A stretch of DNA of 11,932 bases, taken from Bacteroidota bacterium (GTDB taxonomy: Bacteria > Bacteroidota > Bacteroidia > Chitinophagales > Chitinophagaceae). Below are positions 6,494 through 11,932 of the stretch, piece after piece. The stretch's first letter is position 1, and every line of letters starts with the position of its first letter. Position numbers and translations under genes: made by a program. Where the stretch lies: positions 1-11,932 of the forward strand of contig JAEYRC010000169.1 of NCBI GenBank assembly GCA_023409675.1. Reading direction: 5' to 3'. The notes beneath the pieces are model-generated. The model was not told the origin of the DNA and made no database searches. It saw only the letters and a list, made by a program, of their open reading frames with translations.

Positions 6494-7390
6494 TCAGCAG
6501 CCGAGTAATTCGGGAGCCTGTAAATTTTCTCCGACTTTTTTCCAGGCTTTGATCAGTCGGTGTCTTCCCTGCATATCTTTCTTCAATTCGGTTTCATAAC
6601 CATAGTGGCGGAATAAGGATTCTGTCGATTCACCCCTGTACTCACTGATCTCCACATAAATTTTTCCGCCGGGGCGCAGGTATGCTGCCGCGAATTCGGC
6701 AATCAGCCGGTAGAATAACAACGGATCGTCATCAGGAACAAATAGAGCGCTGTGCGGTTCAAACTTCAACACATTACCGGCCATCTGTTCCTGTTCCTGT
6801 AAGGGGATATAAGGAGGATTGCTGACAATAATATCTGGCGCGGGCAACGACGGCCAGTTGCCGGGATCTGTAAAATCGCATTGTACAAAATTCACCTTTC
6901 CCCCGAGCGCAGCGGCATTCTTTTTCGCCACTTCCAAGGCTGCCACACTATGGTCTATAGCGGTGATGTGTAGCTGCAGTTCCAGGCTGAGTGTTATAGC
7001 AATATTCCCTGATCCGGTACCGATATCAAGTAATTGGGGCAAAGTAGCCGGGTTATGCTTACGGTAATCATCTATGATCCATTCCACCAATTCTTCAGTT
7101 TCCGGCCGGGGTATCAGTACGGCTTCATTCACATAAAACCGGCGTTTGAAGAACCAGCATTCATTCAAGATGTACTGTATGGGTTTGTACGACAGCAGGT
7201 CATGTGTAATGGAATCAAGCCGTGACTGTTGTTCTGTATCCATGATCAGATCCTTATGGATCAACCGTTCCATTCTGGTACGGCCGGTAATATTTTCCAG
7301 CACCCAGTCGGTAATGTTACCGGCTTCACGGCTGTCATAGATCTTTTTCAACTGATGCAGCAGGTGATATCTGGCTTCCTGGATCGTCAC
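6494..7390 (-). CDS. prmC: peptide chain release factor N5-glutamine methyltransferase PrmC (HemK)
   Basis: PrmC transfers a methyl group from S-adenosylmethionine to the glutamine of the GGQ motif in release factors RF1 and RF2, which makes termination efficient. The 298-residue product has the family's helical N-terminal domain (1-75), the linker motif IPRPETEELVEW (93-104), the SAM-binding loop LLDIGTGSGNIA (120-131), and the catalytic NPPY at 191-194, which binds the substrate glutamine. The start is GTG at 7390. The reading frame meets a stop four codons upstream, and the next Met is residue 40, so no ATG could make a full protein. A perfect -7 box ends 4 nt before the GTG. The gene diverges from ribD (44-bp gap) and is convergent with exbD, their stops 1 bp apart. 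Confidence 0.95.
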   Translation of the reverse strand: MTIQEARYHLLHQLKKIYDSREAGNITDWVLENITGRTRMERLIHKDLIMDTEQQSRLDSITHDLLSYKPIQYILNECWFFKRRFYVNEAVLIPRPETEELVEWIIDDYRKHNPATLPQLLDIGTGSGNIAITLSLELQLHITAIDHSVAALEVAKKNAAALGGKVNFVQCDFTDPGNWPSLPAPDIIVSNPPYIPLQEQEQMAGNVLKFEPHSALFVPDDDPLLFYRLIAEFAAAYLRPGGKIYVEISEYRGESTESLFRHYGYETELKKDMQGRHRLIKAWKKVGENLQAPELLGC

Positions 7391-7394
7391 CCTG

Positions 7395-7402
7395 CAAACT
7401 TA
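7395..7402 (-). promoter_or_regulatory. -7 promoter element for prmC
   Basis: On the minus strand 7402 to 7395 reads TAAGTTTG, a perfect TAnnTTTG element, 4 nt from the GTG start. Its expected -33 position (about 7423-7425) falls within the -7 box of the divergent ribD promoter and is not TTG. Confidence 0.55.
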
Positions 7403-7418
7403 ATTGATTTTCCTTTCA

Positions 7419-7426
7419 TACTTTTG
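7419..7426 (+). promoter_or_regulatory. -7 promoter element for the ribD operon
   Basis: TACTTTTG is a perfect TAnnTTTG element 8 nt before the ribD ATG. Its expected -33 position (about 7396-7398) lies inside the prmC -7 box on the other strand and is not TTG. The 16 bp between the two boxes are AT-rich. Confidence 0.55.
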
Positions 7427-7434
7427 ATGCCCGC

Positions 7435-8469
7435 ATGAACAGGATGGATCAATATATGCTTCGGGCGCTGGAACTGGCTGGCCAGGGTAGCGGATGGGTT
7501 GCCCCAAACCCTATGGTAGGCGCTGTATTGGTGCACAACGATCGCATTATCGGTGAAGGCTTTCATGAACAATTTGGAGAAGGTCATGCTGAAGTGAATT
7601 GCTTACGATCAGTACAGCCAAAGAATCAACACCTTATTGCTGAATCAACCTTATTCGTTACCCTTGAACCCTGCAGTCACTTTGGTAAAACCCCACCCTG
7701 TTGCGACCTGATCCTGGAGCAGGGTATAAAACAGGTGGTGGTGGGTTCGGTCGATCCCAATCCTGCAGTTCAGGGACGGGGCATTGCCCGGCTGAAAGCC
7801 AGTGGGGTAGAAGTGATCAGCGCTGTTTTGGAGGAGGATTGCCGGAAGCTGAACAAACGCTTTTATTGTTTCCATCAGCAGCGGCGGCCCTATATTGTTT
7901 TGAAGTGGGCGCAGAGTTCAGATGGAAAGATAGCGGGTTCAGGTACAGACCGGTTATTGATCAGTAACGGGCTGAGCAACCGGCTGGTCCACCGGTGGCG
8001 TGCAGAAGAAGCCGCTGTTATGGTTGGCAGAAAAACGGTAAGCATGGATAATCCGGTTTTGAATAACCGGTTATGGTATGGCGCCAATCCTATTCGGATC
8101 GTTGCCGATCCACAGCTTAGTCTTTCGGGTCCATTGAACATTTTCGACCAGCAGATTCCTACAATCATTATCAATTCCATCCGGGATGAAAAACGGGATA
8201 ACCTGCATTTTGTTCGGGCTGAAACCAGCGACCTTAAGGAAATGCTGGACCGGCTCTATCAACTGAATATTTTATCCGTGCTGGTGGAAGGAGGTCAAAA
8301 TCTATTGCAACAGTTTATTGATTCAGGTTATTTTGATGAAATCCGGATAATAGAAAACCAGCAGTTAACTGTTGAAGGTGGCCTGAACGCGCCCGTTGTG
8401 CATGCTGCAGCCTATCGTGCGCAGGAATTCCTGGATAATGATCGGATCACTTATTATACAAAAAGCTAA
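7435..8469 (+). CDS. ribD: bifunctional riboflavin biosynthesis protein RibD (deaminase/reductase)
   Basis: RibD carries out two consecutive steps of riboflavin synthesis in the cytoplasm: zinc-dependent deamination of the pyrimidinone product of GTP cyclohydrolase II, then NADPH reduction of the ribose side chain. The N-terminal deaminase domain (about 1-145) has substrate-binding APNPMVGAV (23-31), zinc motif HAE at 51-53 and PCSHFGKTPPC with Cys80 and Cys89. The C-terminal reductase domain (about 152-340) begins RPYIVLKWAQSSDGKIA and contains VEGG at 284-287. At 344 residues it is complete. The ATG at 7435 fits the promoter spacing; Met4 (7444) is an alternative. The two following genes are 12 and 11 nt apart on the same strand and are likely co-transcribed. 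No FMN riboswitch precedes it; the 44-bp gap leaves no room for one. Confidence 0.96.
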   Translation: MNRMDQYMLRALELAGQGSGWVAPNPMVGAVLVHNDRIIGEGFHEQFGEGHAEVNCLRSVQPKNQHLIAESTLFVTLEPCSHFGKTPPCCDLILEQGIKQVVVGSVDPNPAVQGRGIARLKASGVEVISAVLEEDCRKLNKRFYCFHQQRRPYIVLKWAQSSDGKIAGSGTDRLLISNGLSNRLVHRWRAEEAAVMVGRKTVSMDNPVLNNRLWYGANPIRIVADPQLSLSGPLNIFDQQIPTIIINSIRDEKRDNLHFVRAETSDLKEMLDRLYQLNILSVLVEGGQNLLQQFIDSGYFDEIRIIENQQLTVEGGLNAPVVHAAAYRAQEFLDNDRITYYTKS

Positions 8470-8481
8470 ACCTCCTGTCCA

Positions 8482-9363
8482 TTGTTCTACCTCGCCGCCT
8501 GTATTGTACTCACTTCCTATTTAACCCTGGCGTTTAAGGTTTTGGGGAAATACAATATCAACAGTTTCCAGGCTATCGTATTCAATTACATTACCTGTGT
8601 GGTCACCGGTTCGGTAATGCTGGGGACTTTCCCGGTTACCAGAGCAACGATGGTACTGCCCTGGTTCGGTTATGCGTTGCTGATGGGCAGCATGTTTATC
8701 CTGCTCTTCAATATAATTTCATTCAGCGCCCGGAAGATTGGGGTAGCGGTGACCTCAGTTGCCAATAAACTATCGCTGGTTATACCCTTTACATTTTCAA
8801 TCTATATTTATAATGAAACGGCAGGGTGGTTGAAGTATGCCGGTATCCTCACCGCGGTTATTGCGGTTATACTTACCTGTTACCCAGCCGGCAATCAGCA
8901 GAACAGCAAAAATGAGGTTTCCCCGGTTTCGCGGGTATTAATTCCACTTATATTATTCGCTGGAAGCGGTTTACTGGATACCCTTATCAAATATGTAGAG
9001 CAGGCTTTTCTTTCGCCTGACGATCAGGATGCTTACCTGGTAACCACCTTTGCGGCCGCGGCAGCCATCGGACTGATTATTCTGTTGATACGCCTGGCAT
9101 TCGGCGCTATGCGTTTCTCATGGCGGGCGCTGCTGGCCGGTATTGCCATCGGAATTCCGAATTATTTTTCCATCTGGTTTTTACTGCATGTTTTAAAACT
9201 ATTTCCTGCCGATAGTTCAGTGATCATTCCGGTAAACAATATGGGCATTGTATTATTCAGTACTATTGTGGCCTGGATACTTTTCAAAGAAAAGCTGATG
9301 TTGATAAACTGGATCGGGATAATCCTTTCCATCGGTGCAATAGCCCTTATCGCCTTCGGTTAG
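8482..9363 (+). CDS. EamA/DMT-superfamily membrane transporter
   Basis: This 293-residue protein has about ten hydrophobic segments in two similar halves of five (roughly 1-132 and 150-292), the plan of the drug/metabolite transporter superfamily. The C-terminal end (ILFKEKLMLINWIGIILSIGAIALIAF) is typical of EamA domains: an acidic/basic turn followed by the last helix. A polar linker near 133-148 (YPAGNQQNSKNEVSP) joins the halves. The substrate cannot be told from sequence. A link to riboflavin or a precursor would be a guess based only on the ribD neighbour. The start must be the TTG at 8482: an in-frame stop (that of ribD) lies just upstream, and the first ATG would remove about 45 residues including TM1. 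It starts 12 nt after ribD and ends 11 nt before yigZ. Confidence 0.88.
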   Translation: MFYLAACIVLTSYLTLAFKVLGKYNINSFQAIVFNYITCVVTGSVMLGTFPVTRATMVLPWFGYALLMGSMFILLFNIISFSARKIGVAVTSVANKLSLVIPFTFSIYIYNETAGWLKYAGILTAVIAVILTCYPAGNQQNSKNEVSPVSRVLIPLILFAGSGLLDTLIKYVEQAFLSPDDQDAYLVTTFAAAAAIGLIILLIRLAFGAMRFSWRALLAGIAIGIPNYFSIWFLLHVLKLFPADSSVIIPVNNMGIVLFSTIVAWILFKEKLMLINWIGIILSIGAIALIAFG

Positions 9364-9374
9364 AAACAATCATA

Positions 9375-9977
9375 ATGGAGCAGGATTTCTATTCAACCAT
9401 CACCCGGCCTTCAACCGCCGAGTTCCGCGACAGGGGAAGCCGGTTTATCGCCTATGCCTTCCCGATAAATGCTGTAGGTGAATTCAAACAATACCTCGAT
9501 CAGATCAAAAAGGAACATCCCAAAGCGTCTCACCATTGTTTCGCGTACCGCATCGGGCATGATAAACTGGTGTTCCGCTCCAGTGATGCCGGTGAACCCT
9601 CCGGTACAGCGGGAAAGCCGATCTTGGGGCAGATCGACAGCAAGGGGCTGACCAATGTGCTGGTAATTGTTGTCCGGTATTTTGGGGGCAGCCTCCTGGG
9701 TGTACCCGGACTTATCAACGCATATAAAACAGCAGCTGCCCTGGCGCTTCAGGTAACGCCGGTGGTTCAGCAACCAATAGAGGAAACCTATACCTTAAAT
9801 TTCGCTTATCCTCACCTCAATGAAGTGATGATATTAGTGCGTCAGATGGAACTGATCATTGAGCAAAAATCGATAAGCATGTTCTGCACCATGAAGGTTC
9901 GGATCGCCAAAGCCAAGGTGCAGGAAGCCCTGTACCGGTTCAGCGCGCATGAGTACATTGAGATCAGGAATGACTGA
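9375..9977 (+). CDS. YigZ/IMPACT (UPF0029) family protein
   Basis: The 200-residue product belongs to the YigZ/IMPACT family, whose N-terminal domain has an elongation-factor-domain-IV-like fold. Signature segments are GSRFIAYAFP (21-30), HHCFAYRIG (53-61), DAGEPSGTAGKPIL (71-84) and RYFGGSLLGVPGLINAYKTAA (101-121). The second domain (about 135-200) is less conserved. Eukaryotic IMPACT/YIH1 inhibits the Gcn2 kinase, but bacteria lack Gcn2 and the bacterial role is not settled; binding to ribosomes or nucleic acid is an inference from the fold. The usual GxGGL in the last signature is GVPGL here, a mild deviation. The ATG at 9375 is 11 nt after the transporter stop, and the gene is probably the last of the ribD operon. 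Its final 14 bp overlap the convergent dehydrogenase gene. Confidence 0.93.
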   Translation: MEQDFYSTITRPSTAEFRDRGSRFIAYAFPINAVGEFKQYLDQIKKEHPKASHHCFAYRIGHDKLVFRSSDAGEPSGTAGKPILGQIDSKGLTNVLVIVVRYFGGSLLGVPGLINAYKTAAALALQVTPVVQQPIEETYTLNFAYPHLNEVMILVRQMELIIEQKSISMFCTMKVRIAKAKVQEALYRFSAHEYIEIRND

Positions 9978-10860
9978 ACTGCGGACTAACGACAGCTTCT
10001 TTGGTGCCGGGCGTATACTGATAAAATCCTTCACCACTTTTAACGCCCAGTCGCCCTGCATTGACCATATTGGTTAGCAACGGACAGGGTGCGTATTTGG
10101 CTTCTTTGAAACCATCATAAAGTACGGTCAGTATCGCGTGACATACATCCAGACCGATAAAATCGGCTAGTTGCAGCGGTCCCATCGGATGTGCCATTCC
10201 AAGTTTCATAATGGTGTCGATTTCTTCCACCCCGGCAATACCCTGATAGAGGCTGAAAATCGCTTCATTGATCATCGGCATCAGTATCCGGTTTGCAATA
10301 AAACCGGGATAATCTTTAACCACGCAGGGTGTTTTTCCGATATGAATGGAAAGGTCGATGATGGTCTCAGTGGTTTTCGCGGAAGTTGCATACCCGTTAA
10401 TGATTTCCACCAGTTTCATCACCGGAACCGGGTTCATAAAGTGCATGCCAATGACGCGGTCTGGACGTTTGGTAGCGCCGGCAATTTTCGTGATGGAAAT
10501 AGAAGAAGTATTGCTGGCCAGGATGGTATTGGGTGCACTGAATTCGTCGAGCTCCCTGAAAATATTCAATTTAATATCCAGATTTTCCGAAGCTGCCTCA
10601 ATTACCAGCCCCGCTTCACGTACTCCTTCTTGAAGCGAAGTGGAATAAGTTATACTTTTCAGCGCCTGATCCTTCTCTTCTTCAGAAACAAGGCCTTTGC
10701 TTACCTGGCGGGAGAAGTTCTTATCAATATTTTGCCGGGCTTTTTCAAGCTGGGCTTCCTGTACATCAATCAGTGTTACTGAAAACCCCTTTTGCGCAAA
10801 GACATGAGCAATACCATTACCCATCGTACCGGCGCCTATAACAGCAATATTTTTAATCAT
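9964..10860 (-). CDS. hbd: 3-hydroxybutyryl-CoA dehydrogenase
   Basis: The enzyme interconverts 3-hydroxyacyl-CoA and 3-oxoacyl-CoA with NAD(P), in beta-oxidation or butyrate/polyhydroxybutyrate metabolism in the cytoplasm. The 298-residue protein is a full stand-alone member (Hbd/PaaH type) rather than a FadB fusion. The Rossmann motif GAGTMG is at 9-14, with the acidic Asp32 after strand 2 (LIDVQ) indicating NAD preference. Catalytic residues are Ser119 (SNTSS), His140 in GMHFMNPVP, Glu152 and Asn190 (PGFIANRI), each two residues further on than in Clostridium Hbd. The C-terminal dimerisation domain (about 185-285) includes GPLQLADFIGLD and KSGEGFYQY. The start at 10860 (MIKNIAVIGAG) is the family's usual N-terminus. 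No clear -7 box lies upstream. No thiolase or crotonase gene is adjacent, so the pathway direction is open. Confidence 0.96.
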   Translation of the reverse strand: MIKNIAVIGAGTMGNGIAHVFAQKGFSVTLIDVQEAQLEKARQNIDKNFSRQVSKGLVSEEEKDQALKSITYSTSLQEGVREAGLVIEAASENLDIKLNIFRELDEFSAPNTILASNTSSISITKIAGATKRPDRVIGMHFMNPVPVMKLVEIINGYATSAKTTETIIDLSIHIGKTPCVVKDYPGFIANRILMPMINEAIFSLYQGIAGVEEIDTIMKLGMAHPMGPLQLADFIGLDVCHAILTVLYDGFKEAKYAPCPLLTNMVNAGRLGVKSGEGFYQYTPGTKEAVVSPQFSHS

Positions 10861-11114
10861 TAATTCATGAATTTATGGGAGCATAATAAATACAGACGAA
10901 GCAGAATCACCGCAGGCAATTTACTTAAAAGATATCAGCCTTTCGCTTTTCAGCAATACCGGAATTTTTCCCTGAATTGCTATAACTTTTCTTAATTCAG
11001 TTACTCAGGATATTGACGAAGGAATTATCGAATGAACAGACCTTTTGACTTCTATATGAATAAGACGTGCAAATTCGGGATTGGAGCCGGAAGAGGTATA
11101 CCCTGCAAAATCGG
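10861..11114. other. intergenic region, 254 bp, no gene recognised
   Basis: This spacer lies upstream of the dehydrogenase gene and downstream of the carboxypeptidase-regulatory-domain gene, both on the minus strand. I see no tRNA, no convincing terminator (one imperfect AGCAAT/ATTGCT pairing near 10955-10980 lacks a T tract), and no full TAnnTTTG box in the orientation needed for the dehydrogenase. A 28-codon plus-strand frame at 11032-11118 exists but has no support beyond an AAGGA sequence upstream. A 13-bp sequence at 11072-11084 recurs inverted at 815-827. Confidence 0.6.
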
Positions 11115-11756
11115 TTAGCGCCGGCGTTTATAATCACCGCGTTTCCAGCTTTTGATAAATTCATTCCATGCAAAGGGATTGAATATATTCTGGGGCGGAG
11201 CCTGACCGGCATAATAAGAACGGTTAGCCACTCCCCGCAGGTTCATATTTGCCGCTTCCCGGCCATCTGTGGGGAGGGACTGGGCCAGGATCCGTCGTTT
11301 TGATTCTTCCGTATTCTGGCGCGCGATCTCGTAATCATCGGCAGGAATTTCAGTGTTAACGAAATCCCGTTCAAACTGGGCCCTTGCTGGTCGGGGCCGG
11401 ATAATGGTTGCAGGAAGATACATGGTATCGGTAACCATAAGTTGTATCAGGCTGTATTGATTGCCTTCTATGTCAGTAGGTATCCTGGTGAGTTTGGGCT
11501 TATACCCTACAGAGGTGAATTCGATCTCATCACCTTTCATCACTACGATGGAAAATACGCCATGATCATTGGAAAAGGTTCCCCGGTTCTGGCCGCGAAC
11601 GGAAATGCTGACGGAAGGAATGCCCACCAAACTGTCGGCTGTCATCACTACACCATATAACTGAACCACCGAATCTTTGAGCTTTTCAAATTGTGCGGAA
11701 GCGGCTACAGGAAAGGAAACAACCAGTATAAAAACCAGGCGTAAAAATCGTTTCAT
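11115..11756 (-). CDS. secreted protein with carboxypeptidase-like regulatory domain
   Basis: This 213-residue protein starts with a Sec signal peptide (MKRFLRLVFILVVSFPVAASA, likely cut after residue 21). Residues 31-110 form a carboxypeptidase-like regulatory (transthyretin-like) domain: LYGVVMTADSLVGIPSVSIS, then GTFSNDHGVFSI, then GDEIEFTSVGYKP, the same beta-sandwich that heads many SusC/TonB-dependent receptors. No plug or barrel follows. Instead the C-terminal 100 residues are polar and charged, with an FNPFAWNEFIKSW segment (192-204) and a basic end (KRGDYKRRR); I do not recognise this half. The frame extends to a TTG at 11765, but that codon lies in the -7 box, so I chose the ATG at 11756. 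It is probably periplasmic or envelope-associated; function unknown. No terminator is seen downstream. Confidence 0.88.
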   Translation of the reverse strand: MKRFLRLVFILVVSFPVAASAQFEKLKDSVVQLYGVVMTADSLVGIPSVSISVRGQNRGTFSNDHGVFSIVVMKGDEIEFTSVGYKPKLTRIPTDIEGNQYSLIQLMVTDTMYLPATIIRPRPARAQFERDFVNTEIPADDYEIARQNTEESKRRILAQSLPTDGREAANMNLRGVANRSYYAGQAPPQNIFNPFAWNEFIKSWKRGDYKRRR

Positions 11757-11762
11757 GGGCTT

Positions 11763-11770
11763 CAAACCTA
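11763..11770 (-). promoter_or_regulatory. -7 promoter element for the carboxypeptidase-regulatory-domain gene
   Basis: On the minus strand 11770 to 11763 reads TAGGTTTG, a perfect TAnnTTTG element 6 nt before the ATG at 11756. At a 20-bp spacing upstream the triplet is CTG, two of three matches to the -33 TTG. The box also covers the alternative TTG codon at 11765, which argues against that codon as the translation start. Confidence 0.6.
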
Positions 11771-11862
11771 CGTTTTTTTATGTAAAGGATCAGGTCATTT
11801 AAAAAATTTTAACACATAATCCAACAGCCTTATTTTTCCGCTGAAAACCCGTTGTATTTGGC

Positions 11863-11870
11863 TAATTTTG
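11863..11870 (+). promoter_or_regulatory. -7 promoter element for the gene starting at 11888
   Basis: TAATTTTG is a perfect TAnnTTTG element ending 17 nt before the ATG at 11888. No TTG stands at 19-21 bp upstream. With the box at 11763-11770 it makes a divergent promoter pair in a 131-bp spacer. Confidence 0.5.
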
Positions 11871-11887
11871 CGGCCATAACGGATACT

Positions 11888-11932
11888 ATGACTAAAGAAA
11901 ACATACTAGCCGCATTAAGCACTGATCAGGAG
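11888..11932 (+). CDS. start of a probable Mrp/ApbC-type iron-sulfur carrier P-loop ATPase, truncated by the window
   Basis: Only 15 codons are present (MTKENILAALSTDQE), open to the window edge. The sequence resembles the N-terminus of Bacteroidota Mrp/ApbC proteins, where a short MIP18 (DUF59) domain begins with a 'KE-I-xAL-xVxDPDL' pattern ahead of the P-loop ATPase that carries Fe-S clusters. The -7 box upstream and the in-frame ATG support a real gene. The family call rests on very few residues, none of them catalytic, and is tentative. Confidence 0.5.
   Translation, partial: MTKENILAALSTDQE

Noticed and set aside
7391..7434. FMN riboswitch upstream of ribD
   Set aside because: The whole spacer is 44 bp and filled by promoter boxes; an RFN element needs more than 100 nt.
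10171..10782. 203-codon plus-strand open frame
   Set aside because: It is antisense to the dehydrogenase gene, whose motifs are complete; no recognisable protein features.
10955..10985. AGCAAT/ATTGCT hairpin downstream of the carboxypeptidase-regulatory-domain gene
   Set aside because: Six imperfectly extended pairs with a large loop and no T tract on the minus strand.
11032..11118. 28-codon plus-strand small frame preceded by AAGGA
   Set aside because: No promoter box, no recognisable sequence, and Shine-Dalgarno sequences are not typical of the other genes here; likely chance.
11757..11765. TTG start at 11765 for the carboxypeptidase-regulatory-domain gene
   Set aside because: The codon overlaps a perfect -7 box; the ATG at 11756 gives a normal signal peptide.
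1..11932. Defence island, mobile element, CRISPR array or biosynthetic cluster
   Set aside because: No transposase, integrase, restriction, toxin-antitoxin or array features; gene content and composition look like stable chromosomal housekeeping.

Overview
The window reads as ordinary chromosomal DNA of a Bacteroidota bacterium, most likely of the order Chitinophagales. The grounds are seven matches to the Bacteroidota -7 promoter element TAnnTTTG placed just upstream of start codons, the near absence of Shine-Dalgarno sequences, and the protein set: a DUF1343/NamZ muramidase, a YpdA-type reductase of the 'GGGPIG' kind, a secreted protein with a carboxypeptidase-like regulatory domain, and an ExbB/ExbD pair. 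There are no tRNA or rRNA genes, CRISPR arrays, insertion sequences or phage genes. Genes are densely packed, and four pairs of genes diverge from short shared promoter regions.

Layout. 1-729 (-): 5' part of a NamZ-type exo-N-acetylmuramidase gene, cut by the window edge. 932-1384 (+): SlyD-like FKBP prolyl isomerase, followed by a clear intrinsic terminator. 1501-2046 (+): secreted protein of unknown function. 2033-2920 (-): CPBP-family membrane protease, overlapping the previous gene tail to tail by 14 bp. 2950-4197 (+): peptidase T. 4231-5226 (+): YpdA-like flavin disulfide reductase. 5364-6068 and 6088-6492 (+): ExbB/TolQ and ExbD/TolR proton-channel pair. 6494-7390 (-): PrmC release-factor methyltransferase. 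7435-8469 (+): RibD, followed closely by an EamA-type transporter (8482-9363) and a YigZ/IMPACT protein (9375-9977), probably one operon. 9964-10860 (-): 3-hydroxybutyryl-CoA dehydrogenase. 11115-11756 (-): secreted carboxypeptidase-regulatory-domain protein. 11888-end (+): the first 15 codons of what is probably an Mrp/ApbC iron-sulfur carrier ATPase.

Functionally this is mixed housekeeping: cell-wall recycling, protein folding and peptide turnover, thiol redox, envelope energisation, translation-termination factor modification, riboflavin synthesis and fatty-acid or butyrate metabolism. I found no convincing new biological system. The points most worth checking are in gene-expression architecture: promoter boxes only 4 nt from the start codons of ypdA and prmC (probably leaderless or nearly so), interlocked divergent prmC/ribD promoters, a promoter whose -33 triplet lies in the loop of the preceding terminator, and three tail-to-tail gene junctions with no visible terminator. 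At the protein level, the YpdA homologue has Ile where the Firmicutes enzyme has its key Cys, and the ExbB/ExbD pair has no tonB beside it.
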